Assembly (NCBI RefSeq): GCF_010093535.1
Contig: NW_022985186.1
Location: forward strand, 462,734-526,733
Length of the DNA stretch: 64,000 bases
Direction: 5' to 3'
DNA from: Lindgomyces ingoldianus
Taxonomy: Eukaryota; Ascomycota; Dothideomycetes; Pleosporales; Lindgomycetaceae
The notes under the pieces are model-generated. The model was given only the letters and a program-made list of their open reading frames with translations. It was not told where the DNA came from and ran no database searches. Below, piece by piece: positions 10,739 to 23,620 of this stretch. Position numbers and translations under genes: made by a program. Position 1 is the stretch's first letter, and every line of letters starts with the position of its first letter.

Positions 10739-11698
10739 ATGATGACAACACCTGCCGCTGCGAATTCATCCAAGGGCAGGAATATATTCTTCCCTCCTCC
10801 ACCGACTACCTGGGAACGTTTTATTGGACTTCCAAGCGCTTTCATCGCCAAATATATCTACAGCATTGCCCAGTCTCGGGTCGCGCCGACGTCACCTTCA
10901 TTAATTCATCCTCCGATCAGAATCGTCTGCATATCGGACACTCACAACACGACGTTGACTGATGTCCCTCCCGGAGATATCCTGCTGCACGCCGGGGATA
11001 TGACGAATTCCGGCTCATTTGAAGAATTGCAAGCGCAGATCACATGGCTCAACTCCCTTCCGCACACGCATAAGATCGCGATTGGAGGAAACCACGACGT
11101 ACTCCTCGATGAAGAATTCGTGAAACGAGTACCTGCCCGTGTATTCGACAGCCATGGCGCCACGGCCAAGAATCTGGACTGGGGCTCTGTCGTCTACCTC
11201 AACGACACATCTGTTACTCTCGACATTCATGGTCGAGAAATCAATGTGTTTGGATGTCCGCTTACGCCTAAACTCGGAAACTGGGGATTTCAGTACCTCC
11301 GCAAGAGCGATGTATGGACGGGAAGGGTCCCGGAAGGAACTGATATCTTGCTCACACATGGACCACCTAAGGGTCACCTGGACTTGTCCTGGTGGGGCTG
11401 CGGATTCTTGAATAGGGAGCTGGAGAGGGTGCAGCCTCAGCTGTGTGTCTTTGGGCATATTCATAAAGGAAGGGGGAAAGAACAGGTGTGTTGGGACCTT
11501 ACACAGCAGTTGTATGATAGGGTCGTGACGGGGGAGACGGGATGGCTGGGTGTTCTGAGGTTGGCGGTTGAAGTGGCTAAGGTAACAGTGTGGGGGAAGG
11601 GATTTGGTGGGAGGGAACAAAAGGGAACCCTGATTAATGCAGCCATGGCTCGGGGAGGGCGGAGGGAGCGGTGGCGGGAGAAGGTAATCGAGATTTGA
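10739..11698 (+). CDS. Calcineurin-like metallophosphoesterase (MPPED1/2-like)
   Basis: Intact single-exon frame of 319 codons. The metal-binding motifs of the metallophosphatase fold appear in order: ISDTHN (Asp67, His69), HAGDMTNSG (Asp87), GGNHD (Asn118, His119), THGPPKGHLD (His207, His213) and FGHIHKGRG (His239, His241). The short spacing and the GPPKGHLD motif match the MPPED (UPF0046) branch, which hydrolyses phosphoesters with a dinuclear metal centre; the natural substrate in fungi is not known. The first 58 residues are Pro/Ser-rich and may include a weak hydrophobic segment (about 28-44). A second ATG follows immediately at 10742, so the start could be either. All metal ligands are present and no stop interrupts the frame, in contrast to the neighbouring genes. 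The RIP-mutated block begins within 100 bp of its stop codon. Confidence 0.93.
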   Translation: MMTTPAAANSSKGRNIFFPPPPTTWERFIGLPSAFIAKYIYSIAQSRVAPTSPSLIHPPIRIVCISDTHNTTLTDVPPGDILLHAGDMTNSGSFEELQAQITWLNSLPHTHKIAIGGNHDVLLDEEFVKRVPARVFDSHGATAKNLDWGSVVYLNDTSVTLDIHGREINVFGCPLTPKLGNWGFQYLRKSDVWTGRVPEGTDILLTHGPPKGHLDLSWWGCGFLNRELERVQPQLCVFGHIHKGRGKEQVCWDLTQQLYDRVVTGETGWLGVLRLAVEVAKVTVWGKGFGGREQKGTLINAAMARGGRRERWREKVIEI

Positions 11699-13702
11699 GA
11701 TATAGAAATGCATTCAAGTTAGGTACGCTACTAGCAATGGTCCTCAAGCACGTAGACACAAGATAGCTTTAAAGAAATAATATAGAAATCTTTTTACTAT
11801 AGAAGGTATATTTACTTAGCTACTCTCTAGTATGTTGTTACTACTAAGTATTAACTAGATAAGTAGTAATAGCTTTCTTACATAAGGCTGTTATCTATTA
11901 TTTAGTACTTAATGTTTAAAGGTAGGTTCTAGTTAGCTTGTTATACAATATAGCGAAAATTAAAATTTAACTTACTACATATTAACTACTAATACACAAA
12001 TCTAATAAAGCGTAAATTAATATAGTAAGAATAGAAAAAAAATTATATTTTATATAAGCTATATCTTACAAGTATATAGCATTTTAGTATCTATTTATTA
12101 GAACTAGTGTAATATAGTAGATAATAAAAGTAGACTTTAATAATTTTAAGCTTACTTTATTAAGCTAGCTATTAGAATTAAGTTTTTAAAACTTATAGAA
12201 ATTAGTAAGTAAGTTACACTAGTAATTATAAGATATAAGTTAACATAGCTGGAAATAGTTATAAAAATATTAAAATATATAAAGCATTAGAGTTTAGTAT
12301 TAAAGAAATGTTTAAAAGTTTAAATATAAAAATTTTCTTTCTTTCTTTTTTAAAAAAATAATAGACTATTTTACTACTTTCTATAATTTTTTTTATAAAA
12401 TCTACTTCTTTTTCCTTTTATTTATTATAAATATTAGTTAAAGGTTAATATATTTAAATAATTTATATTTTCTTTCTATTTACTATGAAAAATATAGTAG
12501 TTGTTGAATGAACTTCCTTGTACAGTCAGGCTCGGGGTGAGCGAGCCTTGCGTATGATTCTGTAATCAGGTGGGTGGGGGAGATTATGTATTAGAATCTC
12601 TCCTGCCAAGGTCCACACAGGCACTATACAACCACCACGTGATTAGGTCACGTGATGTCTATTGTACAGTTGTGCAGATTAGAGTAGTGCGTGTACTGTG
12701 TATATATATATAAATTATTTACACTATATAAAAGTAATAAAAGAGAAAATACTTTAGTTAGTTATATAACTACTATATATTTTTATGTTTGCAGTTACGG
12801 AGCTCTCTATACGCTAGCCATCAACAATCCTTTAGCCTACTGCTGCCTAGGGTTACGATTTCTACTCACTGGTCACGTGCTAGTAAGGATGCGAGGTTCT
12901 GTACGCGGGCCGAAGGGGAATAACCGGGCGCGGTAAAGAGGAAGGGGCAGTTAATTAGGTGTACAGTCCAAGAGCTAGCCCTTGGGGGACTAGAGGATGT
13001 TAGCCTATCGTGGTTTGCTCTAGGCTACTATATAGAGAGCAGAGGGAAATAATCTTAAGAGATAATAATTAGAGGTATATATAGTATAAAATATACAATA
13101 ATTAGCTATAGCATGTTGTTTTAGCCTATTCTAAAAATAAGTGTTTTTATTAAAGTTTTTTTTATTTTTTACTTTACCTTTAGTGTTTAATAAGTCTTTT
13201 TTATTATAGTCTTCTTTAATACCTAATATAAGGTCTTTATTATTATCTTTTTTTAGTTCTTTGCCTATAGCTTTTTTAGAATCCAGCTGTTTTAGCCCTT
13301 GTTTTTTTTTAGAGCAGTTTCTAGCTAAGCCTAAAAAATCTTAAGAACATGTAATAGCTATAACTATTAATTCCTTCTTATAATCTTATTAATTTAAAAG
13401 GTTGCGCATGTTTATTACATACATTACATTCTTTTTTTAAAAAGGCTGTTGTAACTTCTTAATATAGTTAGATCTTCTTAAGAGTCTATCTGCTAAGTTT
13501 AACTTTTCTAGATAGTGTGTAATAATAAAATTATATTTTATTATTCTTTTATAAGCTTACACCTGCTAGTAGTTTAAAGTTTTAGTTTTTATAAACTAGT
13601 AAAGATTATTATAGTTTATAAAAAGTTTAAATAGTAGACTTTAAAAGTAATGCTACTAATATACTAAACTTTTATTAATAGTAAGCAACTTTTTATTATA
13701 AG
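11699..13702. other. AT-rich RIP-mutated DNA, left flank of the nested block
   Basis: The stretch 13420-13697, read on the minus strand, matches the gypsy RNase H region (NNLYQFIKTKTLN...ADRLLRRSNYI) and continues the GypY pol broken at 34762. The stretch 11740-12500 is extremely AT-rich and unreadable. The stretch 12505-12960 is GC-normal, contains two CACGTG palindromes (near 12637 and 12650), and is probably a separate insertion. I did not find the left LTR of GypY. Confidence 0.6.
12786..12855 (+). repeat. Stray end of the gag-only inverted-end element family
   Basis: Starts TGTTTGCAGTTACGGAGCTC and matches about 70 bp of the end of the element at 22807-24077 (right end, read in reverse), through to TACTGCTGCCTAG, then diverges. 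Only this end is present here. Confidence 0.7.
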
Positions 13703-14365
13703 TGTTAAATAGGCTCTAACAGCTAGCTGCTTATAGTATAAGCACTTAAGTAGCAAGAGTAAGAGTGGTGTACAGTGTGCACAGCGTATAAGGTAGGTAA
13801 GGTAAGGGCAACATGTTTCTAGTTTTATTACTCTTGTATTTTCTTTATATAAAGGAAAAGGGGGATATTTAAATGTTTGCGCACAGAGGTTTACACACAA
13901 GCATTATATAACATAGATATGTAATCCTGCTTATGCGCAATTACTTATATCTAGGCTACAACACTGCTGCTGTGTACAGACACTAGCAACTTTTTATTTT
14001 TATCTAAAAAGTTGCTTTTTATATAAGCTACTTCTTTTTTATCTGTGTAGGTCTATTTAGTTACATTTTGCCTATACTTTACCTTATTTATTAGAACTTG
14101 CCTTAGTAATGCTATATATTAAGATAAGCTAGTTACACTATGTAAATAGCTTTATAAATAGTGTAAAGTATTTTAGGCTATTATTATCTAGCTTTTATAC
14201 ACTTACTTTATAAGTAATTTAGTAGTGTATAAGCTGTTTTATGTAGAGTTTTATGCTAAAATAGTGTAGGATCTTTGCGTAGGCAGGTGCATAAGGAGGT
14301 GTATATAATAAGGTCTTTTTTTTTCTTTACCTTTTTTTCTTTATCCTTTACTTTTTAAGCCTTAC

Positions 14366-14646
14366 TGTCTGTACGCAGCAGCAGCGTCGCGGCCTGGATA
14401 CAAACGATCGCGCACGAGCAGGATCACGTATCTATGTCACATGATGCTTGTGCGCGAACCTCTGTGCACAAACATCTAGATATCCCCCTTTTTCCTCTGT
14501 ATAGAAGAAAGACAAGAGCAATAGAACTAGAAACATGTTACTCTTACTTTACTTACTTTGTACACTGTGCACACTGTACACTACTCTTACTCTTACTACT
14601 TAAGTGCTTATACTATAAGCAGCTAGCTGTTAGAGCCTATTTAACA
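14366..14646 (+). repeat. 5' LTR of A1
   Basis: Begins TGTCTGTACGCAGCAGCAGC and ends CCTATTTAACA. Its outer ~110 bp is CpG-rich and unmutated; its inner part carries C-to-T changes relative to the 3' LTR. Confidence 0.9.
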
Positions 14647-17600
14647 CTAATTAGTAGTTAATTTAATTAACTATAAATTAGTAAAAGTAATAATAAAGTA
14701 CTTACGCTTTATAAAGTACTTTGTTTTGTTACTTATCTCTTAGAAAGAGTAACAGTAAAGCACTTACACTTTATAAAGTACTTTATTTAGTTACTTATTT
14801 TTTAAGATAGCAGATTAATCTTTTGCATTATATAGTAAGCTCTGCTACTGTATAAAGTAAGAAAGAGATAGTGTAAGACGCACACTAAAGCTACTAAAGC
14901 TGCATAACCTAGTAGCTAGATAATAGCACATTAATCTTTTACATTATATAGCAAGCTCTGCTACTGTACAAAGTAAAGAGGAGATAGTGTAAGGCGCACA
15001 CTAAAGCTATTAAAGCTGTATAACCTAGCAGCTAGACAACAGCAGTACCTGCGTAATCTACTAGAAAAGCAATTAACTATACTATTATAATAAAATTCTA
15101 TTAGCAACTAACAACTCTATGTAATAATAAAAAGAATAAAGAATAATTCCTATTATATAAATAACTTATAAAGGACATAAGAATATTAGAGGCAACACTA
15201 CAGAATAAGACTAGCCTAGAGTACTAGAATAACAAGATTAACATGTTAAAAGCTCTAATAAGCTTATAGACTTAATTATATATAAGTTATATAATTACTA
15301 ATCTACATATAATAACTTAGAAGGGCGCTACTTTTTTAAGTATGTATATAAAGAATTTTAAAAAATAGACACTATAAGACTTCTTAGCACTTAGCTGCAT
15401 GTTTAAAAAAAAGCTTATATAAGTGCTAAAGGACAAGGGAATTACACTATAGCTAGGCACTAAAGGTACTTAAGCCTAGAAGCTGTATAATATAGCATAA
15501 GAGAAAGTAATTATACTAGAAAGGCTTTATACGTAACCTTTATTACTATATAAGGCTCTGCATAGAAGCAGACTAAACATAATGCTGCTATTAACACTAA
15601 ACATACTAGCATTACCTACTTCTACACCTTAGCTAGCACTACACTAATTACTATACAAACAATACATGCCACTTTACCTAACGCCTGCTCTACACCCTTA
15701 ATTGTACACACCACCGCCTGCAGTAGTGTATGCACTACTAATACCACCTGCACAATCTATACTACATTACAACCTGTATAAACTTCTACCCTAGAGGGAA
15801 ACTACTAAAAAAAAACTTTTAGCAGACAAGATTATATAATTCTAAAAAGTATAAAAAAAAATAATAACTATATAAGTTAACTATATAACATCCTTATAAA
15901 TAAAATAAAAATCTTTATTAATTTATGTTAACAGCTAGATATCTAAGAAACTTAGTATATAAACATTTTTCTAGACATTCTAGAAGGTTAGGTAAATATG
16001 CACTATATGCACAACATAGGCTCTAGAAATAACTAGAAGCATTTATATAACACCTTAAGCATTATAATAAAAGATTTTGCGCAAAAAAAAAAAAAAAAAC
16101 TGTAAAAAGTAAAGTTCTATATAAAGAGTAAAACTATTCTAGTAAAGAAGCAGCCTATTAAGTTTAATAGTAGAAGAATTAAACTTACACATAACATAGT
16201 AGTTTTTACTTAGAAGAGATAAGTAAGCTACTTTTATATAATTAACTTAAAAGATAAAGATGCTGCACAATAATATGTTAAGTAACATGTAAGAGAGGTA
16301 TATATTATATCTATGTGTTAACTAGAGGCAGCATTTAACCTTTTTATTACTACACAAACTATAGACCTTTTGCATAATAACATTAACACACTTAACACAT
16401 AAATCTAATAGTAGATAGACAACAGTAAGTGTAGTCTTACCTTTCTACTATTATAGCTTAATAGTGTAAAGCTGTTTATCTTTATAAATAAATTATTTAC
16501 TAATAATAAAAACTTTAGCTTATAGCTAGAATTTTTAATTATATTAGGTAATAAAAACTATATAAAGTAAAGTAACTACTTTAAAATACTAGGCAACATT
16601 ATACACTAGAATTCTACTAAGTGTAAAAGAGTAACTAGAAGTGTTCTTACTAGTAAACTATATAGAATAGTTAGAAAGTTTAATAATATAATTACACTTA
16701 GTACAACTCTATAGTAAATTATATAAATGCTTAAACTACTACTAATCTTAGTAGTAATTTGTATAAATTTAAGGTCTTTATATAATTACTTTATTAAGCT
16801 AGGCACTACTAGTAAAAAGTAACTTATAATTAACATTATATTACTCTATAAATTATATAAGAAAAGGGAAATTACTAAAATAAAGTAGATTAATAGTAAA
16901 AATAACTTAGTAAATGTATATATAAAAAAAACACTAAACTAGGCTTTTTAATTATTAGTTCTAACTAACTGCCTCTTTGTTTAGATAGAAGCATCTGTAG
17001 ACTAGCTAGACCTTGTGCATAAAGATGCTCTAGACTAACTAAACTAATAACACTTTTATATAAGGCTTATCTTTTTTATTTTTTTTATTTATACGCACTT
17101 ATTTTTTTTATTATAAGATTAGAAAAGAAGGATATATAAAAAAGACAGTCTATTTATTTAGTATATAGGAAAAGAAAAAGCTACTACCTCTTATATATAG
17201 TAGTCACAATGCAGACCACAGCTCTGCTATACGCATAAAGCGCAGGCATTAGCCTAGAAGTTAGCTAACATATAACACTTAATAAAAAAAGAGGCACTAG
17301 TAGTGCTGCTATAATAATAAGCACATAAAGTTACTAAGACTTAACTGCAACTCTAGACTAAAACTGCATAAAAGTACCTCTTATAACACATAACCTTTGC
17401 TGCCTATAGCTGTAGATTAGTGCTAGTAAGTAAGATAACATTAATATTATAAAATAGTAAAGCTACTATATGCTGCTTCTTAGCCTATCTATAATTAGCA
17501 TTTTATATAAAAAGAAAGTAGAAGAGCTAAAAGATTTATATGTTTATACTAAGATACTAAATAAACTACTAATTAGCAGCAGAACTAGTTAAAAGGGTAA

Positions 17601-17693
17601 CATAGATGTGCCCTAGGCTGCTAGACTGCATAAGGACGTTAAAGACGCCCGCACTAATGGCGCTAGAGGTAGAGAAGGAAGGCTAGAGAGACA

Positions 17694-17740
17694 TCTCTCT
17701 CTCTCTCTCTCTCTCTATGTGTGTGTGTGTGTGTGTGTGC
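17694..17740. repeat. (CT)n(GT)n microsatellite inside A1
   Basis: Alternating CT then GT runs in the 3' interior of the A family. The same locus appears inverted in A-prime (about 18541-18590) and in A2 (about 62133-62181), with different repeat lengths. Confidence 0.9.
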
Positions 17741-18186
17741 AGGCGGGAGTATCTGTCACTATTAGCACTGTACAAAAAGAGAAAAGAGCTAGGGAATAGT
17801 ACAGTAGGGCTTAGAGAGTAAAGGATAAAGAAAAGAAAGTAAAAAAAAAAAAAAGACCTTATTATATACACCTCTCTACACACCTGCCTACACAAAGATC
17901 CTACACTATTCTAGCATAAAACCCTACATAAAACAGTTTATACACTGCTAAATTACTTATAAAGCAAGCGCATAAAGGCTAGATAATAATAGCTTAAAAC
18001 ACTTTACACTATTTATAAAGCTATTTATATAGTGTAACTAGCCTATCTTAATGTACAGCATTACTAAGGTAAGTCCTAATAAATAAAGTAAAGTAAAGGC
18101 AGAATGTAATTAAATAGACTTACATAGACAGAAGAGAGGTAATGTGTATAGAAGGTAACTCTTTAGACAAAAAAAAAAGTTGCTAG

Positions 18187-18466
18187 TGTCTATACACAGC
18201 AGCAGCGTTGCAGCCTAGATATAAATAATTGCGCATAAGCAGGATTATGTATCTATGTTATATAATGCTTGTGTGTAAACCTCTGTGTGTAAACATCTAA
18301 ATATCCCCCTTTTCCTCTGTACAGAGGAAAGATAAGAGTAATAGAACTAGAAACATGTTGCCCTTACTTTACCTACCTTGTACGCTGTGCACACTGTACA
18401 CCACTCTTACTCTTGCTACTTAAGTGCTTATACTATAAGCAGCTAGCTGTCGGAGCCTATTCAACA
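18187..18466 (+). repeat. 3' LTR of A1
   Basis: Begins TGTCTATACACAGC (RIP-altered) and ends CGGAGCCTATTCAACA (unaltered), the mirror image of the mutation pattern in the 5' LTR. Confidence 0.9.
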
Positions 18467-18538
18467 CTTACTATATAATTTCTTAGCTTTTTTTTCTTTT
18501 TGTATAGTGCTAATAGTAATAGATACTCCTACCTGCAC

Positions 18539-18576
<38 letters not shown>

Positions 18577-21500
18577 AGAGAGATATCTCTCTAGCCTTCC
18601 TCCTCTACTACTAGCGCTGTTAGTGCGGGCCTCTTTAACATCCTTATGCAGTCTAGCAGCCTAGGGCGCATCTGCATTACATTTTTAACTAGTTCTGCTG
18701 CTAATTAGTAGTTTATTTAGTGTTTTAGCATAAATATATAAATCTTTTTAGCTTTTTTACTTTCTTCTTATATAAAATGCTAATTATTAATAGGCTAAAA
18801 AGTAGCATGTAGCAGCTTTATTATTTTATAATATTAATATTATCTTGCCTACTAGCACTAATCTGCAGCTGTAGGCAGCAAAGGTTATGTGTTATAAGAG
18901 GTACTTCTATGCAGTTTTAGTCTAAAGTTACAGTTAGGTCCTAGTAATTCTATGTGCTTGTTGTTATAGTAGCACTACTAGTGCTTTTTTTTTTATTAAG
19001 TGTTATATGCTAGCTAACTTCTAGGCTAATGCCTACACTTTATGCGTATAGTAGAGCTATAGTCTGCATTGTGACTACTACACGTAAGGGGTGGTGTGTT
19101 CTAGAGAGGGGGGGGAAAAGTAGTACCTTTTCTTTTTCTGTATACTAGATAAATAGACTATCTTTTTTACATATTTTTCTTTTCTAATCTTATAATAAGA
19201 AAAATAAGTGTGTATAATAAAAAAAAATAAAAGAGATAGGCCTTATATAAAAGTGTTATTAGTCTAGTTAGTCTAGAGCATCTGTATGCACAGAATCTAG
19301 CTAGTCTATAGATGCTTCTATCTAGACAGAGAGGCAGTTAGTTAAGACTAATAATTAAAAAGCTTAATTAAGTGTTTTTTTATACATGTATCTACTAAGT
19401 TATTTTTACTATTATTTTACTTTATTTTAGTAATTTCTCTTTTCTTATATAATTTACAAAGTAACATAATGTTAATTATAAGTTACTTTTTACTAGTAGT
19501 GCTTAGCTTAATAAAGTAGTTATATAAAAACTTTAAATTTATGTAAACTACTACTAAAATTAGTAGTAGTTTAAGCGTTTATATAATTTACTATAGAGTT
19601 GTACTAAGAGTAATTATATTATTAAACTTTCTAACTATTTTATATAGTTTACTAGTAAGAACACTTTTAGTTACTCTTTTACACTTAGTAGAATTCTAGT
19701 GTATAATGTTGCCTAGTATTTTAAAGTAGTTGCTTTACTTTATATAGTTTTTATTATTAGTAAATAATCTATTTATAAAGATAAATAGCTTTACACTATT
19801 AAGCTATAATAGTAAAAAGGTAAGACTACACTTACTATTATCTATCTACTATTAGATTTATGCATTAAGTGTGTTAATATTATTATATAAAAAGTTTATA
19901 GTTTATATAGTAATAAATAAGTTAAATACTACCTCTAGTTAACATATAGATGTAATGTATACCCCTCTTATATATAACTTAATATATTATTATGCAGCAT
20001 CTTTGTCTTTTAAGTTAATTATATAAAAGTAGCTTACTTATCTTTTTTAAGTAAAGACTACTATGTTATATGTAAGTTTAATTTTTTTACTATTAAACTT
20101 AATAAGCTGCTTTTCTACTAAAATAGTTTTACTTTTTATATAAAACTTTACTTTTTATATTTTTTTTTCTATAAAATCTTTTATTATAATGCTTAAAGTA
20201 TTATCTATTTATAAGCTAGTAATACTAAAAGTGTGCTCTCTTTTATTAGTAATTAAAAAGTAGGAGTTATATAAAAAAATACGCATACACAGCTTTTTTT
20301 TATAGTAGTTATAGTATATCTTAAACTAATATAGTCCTAATTTAGTAGCTCTATACAAGAGTTATATAACCTAGAGTATTGTATTTAGTAGAAAGCTCTA
20401 GCGCATTTCTTTTAGTAGCTTTATGTATAGTGTGTGTATAAGCTTATTTATTAATTAGATGTATACTTATGTAATATTACATAGTTTAAAATGCATTTTA
20501 TATATAGCTTTTAAGCTTGCTTTTATAGCTAAAAGTAGTCTTTAGCTTATCTTCTAAATAGTTAGTAGCTAAGTAAAGATTTTTCTCTTCTTATCTAAGT
20601 AGCTAGTAAATACTAGGCAGGATTTCTTATATAGTTAAGTTGTTTTACCTTTTACTTTTTATATAAGGTAAAAGTTAAAAATCTAACCTTTATACTTTAT
20701 TAAGTTATATAGCATAACTTTAAAAGTGCTGTTAGTAATTAAAGTGTTTATCTTTATATAGTCTAATTCTGTAAATAGTTTTTTAAGTATAGTAATTACA
20801 CTATCTATATAGAGCTTAATAAATAAAGCCTAATTATTTTTTTCTTTTAAGTTAGAAATACCTAGTCTAGACTTTATGTAGGTTTTCTTTACCTTTTACT
20901 TTTTCTAGTATCTATATTTTCTTTTTACACTAGTGCAGCATTGCTATTTTAAGAGGCTTAGTCTATAGTAAGCTCTAGTTTTGCCTTTATAACATTTTTA
21001 TAAAGCTGTTTTTTTTTCTTTTTTTTAAAGAATCTTTTTATATAGGAATTAGTTTATCTAAGTTATTTATTATAAGTAAGTTATTTTTTTTTCTTTATAG
21101 TACAGTTTAACCTGCGTATATTAGAGGTTTAGTAGGCTATTTTTTTAATAATAATGTTTCTTTTTTTAATACTCTTAATTTTATATAGGCTAGTCTAGCT
21201 TTTCTTCTTTTTTTATGCTATAATCTTTAAGCTAAGGGGGAGGTTAAGAACTTTATATGTTATAAAGCTATTATAAGTGTTAATTACATAATTAATATTT
21301 ACTTTTACATAGTCTTTTTAATGTATCTTTATTACTTTTTATATAGCGCTTACTTATATAATAATGTCTAGTAATAGTAGAAAGTTTAGGTTAATTTTTA
21401 AGTATGCTCTAAAAACTAGCAGTGTGGGTACTAAACTGTGCAGGCTAGCTATGTTGTTTAGGGCCTTAACTGCTATCTACAGAATAGCCTTATTATCTGT

Positions 21501-22250
21501 ATAGTTACTTAGCTTAGTCTTTGAGATGTTAAACACTTGTTAAAGAGGTGCATGCGCGCGCTTAACCTTTCTAACTGCCTAATGTGCTTCTACAGGCATC
21601 TGCCTACATGTAGCTCTTATAATCTTTACATAAGCTTAAAAATCCTTTAAAGTAAAGTTTATACTAAAGTTATACATAATATAGTCTAAGGGTTCTTAAT
21701 AGGTGTTAATCTAGCATTTACATAGTGCATCTTAAGTATCTTGTGTAGACATAGATTTTAGAAATGTAGTAGCCTAAAATAATGTGTCTACATTAATAAC
21801 ATGTAAGACATTTTTATTATTAATTTATATAATATTAATAATAACTTTATAGTTAAAGTAGGTGTTATTCTTAATTATAAACTTAAATCTTTATAAGGCC
21901 TAGTTATATAATTAGTAGAAGTAGTAAAACTTCTTAATCTCTTCTAACACTACAGCATCTATATTATAGCTAGCGCTAGTTAGCATCTTCTAGAGTCTCT
22001 TTATATAAGGGTGTCTAAATTAGTAGTAGAGGCAGTAAAGTTTTAATTTAGTAAAGAAAGACATAAATTCTTTTTTACTAATATTAAAAAAAAGTGTTCT
22101 TATTTTTATATAATAAGAATAGTAGTTTTGTCTTTATATATAATAACATTTAAAATGTTATTAAAGTATGCTCTAAGTTAGTTAGCATTTGCTAGTAATA
22201 GCAAAAATAGTGTTAGAGTTTTTAGAATGTAGTATGTAACTAGACTAATT

Positions 22251-22540
22251 TGTAACGATTCTACGAATTGTTCTATATCGGGTCGCTCGGATCCTATCTG
22301 AAGGGTCCCTGTATTGGCCCTGACTATGACTTGACCTAGTCCCCTGCAGTTACCCCTATTCCCTTATGTATTTAGTTGCACCTTGCCCCTGTAGCTAGCT
22401 TAGTAGTTTTCTGATATCCTATGTATAAGGCCTATAGGTGTTATTAGTATTCCTAGGTCTCTAAGTCCCCACACACTCCTATATGCCTTTAAGTAGATTT
22501 ATACCGCATTTAGACCTATTGTCTTGCCTGCGCTGTTACA
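22251..22540 (+). repeat. 5' LTR of GypE
   Basis: TGTAACGATT...GCGCTGTTACA. The left (outer) half keeps CpG sites such as ATATCGGGTCGCTCGG; the right (inner) half is C-to-T altered. Confidence 0.92.
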
Positions 22541-22834
22541 TTATATTAGAAAACTTACTTTTGCTAGTAATAGCCTTATAATAATATTACATTAATTATC
22601 TATTTAACTATGTCTAAGCCTAAGACATGTTTAATTTAGTTTAGGTTATAATCTTTTACACTATTACATTAAATTATTTAGTTAGTATAGATAGGATTCT
22701 AGAGACTTTTTATTAACTAAAGCCTTTAAGTTTAGAACTTCTTATCCCCTATAATTAGAATTACCTTTAGAAAAGTTATAAAGAGTGCGCTAAAGTAGAA
22801 ACTTAGTGTTTGCAGTTACAGAGCTCTCCATGCG

Positions 22835-23299
22835 CTAGCCACCAACACTCCTTTGGCGATTGGAGCTGGTTGGTGCTAGTTGACGTTTGAGCGCTACGAG
22901 TTTGCTGTAGGCATCCTTGTGATCCTCAATCAGGAAGTAGTGCTGTAGTGCGATTGTCCGAGAGATCTCTGCACTTATCCTAGCTAGAGATTTGCGCAGG
23001 ATTTTGTACTCTGTGATTTTGCGCTCCCATTGATTGTAGTCAGCAGTATAGTCAGATAGGTTTTTTGCATCCATTTCGGATGGTTTGGTGGCGCCCGATT
23101 GATGATCGCTATATGTTGGCTCAACTGGTATGTCTCCTAGTTTCATCACCTCATCTGCTGAGAGCTCTGGGTTGCAGTATTCCCAGACAAACAGCTGTTC
23201 CGCGACTGACCTTTGGAGGTAGATCCATCGGTCCCAGTCATTAGTTGTATTGAGGATGATTGTAGTCTTTGAGACTAGCAAATCAGTGGAGTCTGTCAT
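22835..23299 (-). CDS. Gag-like protein of the inverted-end element
   Basis: The frame from ATG 23299 (MTDSTDLLVSKTTIILN) to a stop at 22835 gives 154 codons. The pattern NDWDRWIYLQRSVAEQLFVW followed by EYCNPELSADEV and P.EPTYSD resembles the N-terminal domain of copia-type (UBN2-like) gag proteins. An upstream in-frame extension through the TSSTSRT repeats (to 23707, across an assembly gap) could also be translated. The last residues are encoded by the terminal inverted repeat. Gag would form a particle; no protease, integrase or reverse transcriptase accompanies it, so it would need those in trans. Confidence 0.6.
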   Translation of the reverse strand: MTDSTDLLVSKTTIILNTTNDWDRWIYLQRSVAEQLFVWEYCNPELSADEVMKLGDIPVEPTYSDHQSGATKPSEMDAKNLSDYTADYNQWERKITEYKILRKSLARISAEISRTIALQHYFLIEDHKDAYSKLVALKRQLAPTSSNRQRSVGG

Positions 23300-23304
23300 A
23301 TTAA

Positions 23305-23620
23305 TGACGTATGTCCTTGATGTGGACGAGGTTGTCCTTGATGTGGACGAGGTTTGTCGTTGATGTGGACCTGAGGTGGACGAGTATGTCCTTGCGGTGG
23401 ACTTGGTTGTCCTTGATGTGNNNNNNNNNNNNNNNNNNNNNNNNNNNNNNNNNNNNNNNNNNNNNNNNNNNNNNNNNNNNNNNNNNNNNNNNNNNNNNNN
23501 NNNNNNNNNNNNNNNNNNNNNNNNNNNNNNNNNNNNNNNNNNNNNNNNNNNNNNNNNNNNNNNNNNNNNNNNNNNNNNTGTCCTTGAGGTGGACGAATGT
23601 CCCTGATGTGCTCGACTGAG
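23305..23620. repeat. Minisatellite of GTCCTTGATGTGGACGAG-type units with a 158-base gap
   Basis: Imperfect tandem units of about 18-21 bp flank the run of N at 23421-23578. On the minus strand they encode TSSTSRT repeats. The gap probably marks a repeat array that the assembly could not cross, so the true array length is unknown. Confidence 0.9.

Larger units (their letters stand above)
14366..18466 (+). mobile_element. LTR element A, copy A1 (complete)
   Basis: The LTRs are 14366-14646 and 18187-18466, with TSD CTTAC at 14361-14365 and 18467-18471. It is inserted near the 3' LTR of A-prime in opposite orientation, which forms a large imperfect palindrome. The interior (3.5 kb) has a Pro-rich gag-like stretch (about 15590-15800, with PTSTP, LYTPPPAVVYA) but no reverse transcriptase motif that I could find. 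RIP stops are everywhere. Probably a non-autonomous derivative. Confidence 0.9.

Noticed and set aside
11015..11713. 232-codon frame antisense to the phosphoesterase
   Set aside because: Complementary-strand shadow of a gene with complete metal-binding motifs; no motif of its own.
12630..12660. Paired CACGTG palindromes as a regulatory site
   Set aside because: They lie in an unassigned insertion with no nearby gene in a suitable position, so no function can be argued.
13664..13900. ~70-codon frames recurring at 13664, 14434, 34467 and 58891
   Set aside because: All are the same stretch of the family A LTR.
17683..17895. Frames with HTHTHT and ERERER runs (also at 62053-62340)
   Set aside because: Microsatellite translations within family A elements.
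23311..23619. Open frames spanning the N run
   Set aside because: They exist only because the gap has no stop codons and the flanking minisatellite repeats in phase.
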